Origin: an uncultured Verrucomicrobiota bacterium
Lineage (GTDB): Bacteria; Verrucomicrobiota; Verrucomicrobiia; Opitutales; Opitutaceae
DNA: 61,427 nucleotides
Direction of reading: 5' to 3'
Assembly (NCBI GenBank): GCA_903906135.1
Contig: CAIVJE010000039.1
Coordinates: forward strand, 1-61,427
The notes beneath the pieces were generated by a model. It was given only the letters and a program-made list of their open reading frames with translations. It searched no databases and was not told the DNA's origin. This document shows positions 61,035 through 61,427 of the stretch, piece by piece. Position 1 is the first letter of the stretch; every line of letters starts with the position of its first letter. The translations under genes and the position numbers were made by a program.

Positions 61035-61219
61035 CTACTTAATTGGCGCTTGAGGGCGTCTTTTAGGTTTGATCGCCTCGATGGTGATGGGCAGTAGTGG
61101 AAAATAGTTGAGCTACTCCAAGCCTCAAAGGGAAGTAGCGAGAGCAGGATTTGATGTGAAAACGAGATGATACGATTGAGCCTCGGTTTTTTACTAAATT
61201 CATTGGTCACCATAATTCT

Positions 61220-61427
61220 ATGCAAATTCATTTTCATATAAGCGCTCTGGCCGTGACGGCCCGTTTCGTTGCGATTATTTATCTGACGGGCCCTCTGCTG
61301 AACGCAGCGCCCGCGCGGCGCGAAATTTATGAGCCTACAACTGCTCCTGCGGCTTCCAGCGCTCAGACTGGTGGATTAACTGCAATATTGGATGGTGGCA
61401 TCGGTAGCACTGACGTGCGCTATCCGC
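61220..61427 (+). CDS. partial secreted protein, runs off the window end
   Basis: Open frame from ATG 61220: MQIHFHISALAVTARFVAIIYLTGPLLNAAPARREIYEPTTAPAASSAQTGGLTAILDGGIGSTDVRYP; signal-peptide-like N-terminus; not in ORF track because no stop lies in the window. Confidence 0.5.
   Translation, partial: MQIHFHISALAVTARFVAIIYLTGPLLNAAPARREIYEPTTAPAASSAQTGGLTAILDGGIGSTDVRYP

Overview
The window reads as a contiguous chromosomal segment from a Verrucomicrobiota bacterium, probably Opitutaceae-like (inferred from protein character, PEP-CTERM-type and TonB-receptor style; not verified by search). Most of it is housekeeping: argH, mutL, glycogen phosphorylase, nucleoside transporter, gamma-carbonic anhydrase, folA, ald, cyclophilin, recF, ruvC, hemH, gpmI, aspS, glnK-amtB-glnK, thrS, cysS, hemB, pyrD, cysE, a tRNA-Leu(GAG), tsaE, thiL and pyrR-pyrB-pyrC. 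Accessory content includes a four-gene trans-4-hydroxyproline catabolic cluster, a PEP-CTERM-like secreted protein behind a perfect 24-bp palindrome, a hybrid PAS histidine kinase, an RG-rich protein of unknown family, and an ECF sigma / FecR / TonB-receptor operon at the right end whose receptor carries an STN domain followed by a second, internal signal peptide. I see no CRISPR array, transposase, integrase or prophage. No clear-cut new defence or mobile system is visible. The best candidates for novelty are the palindrome plus PEP-CTERM gene, the dual-signal-peptide STN-TonB receptor, the RG-rich protein, the TGS-less ThrRS with a catalytic-domain insertion, the MutL with degenerate endonuclease motifs, and several intergenic repeats and palindromes. 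All family assignments are from reading the sequence; no database search was run.
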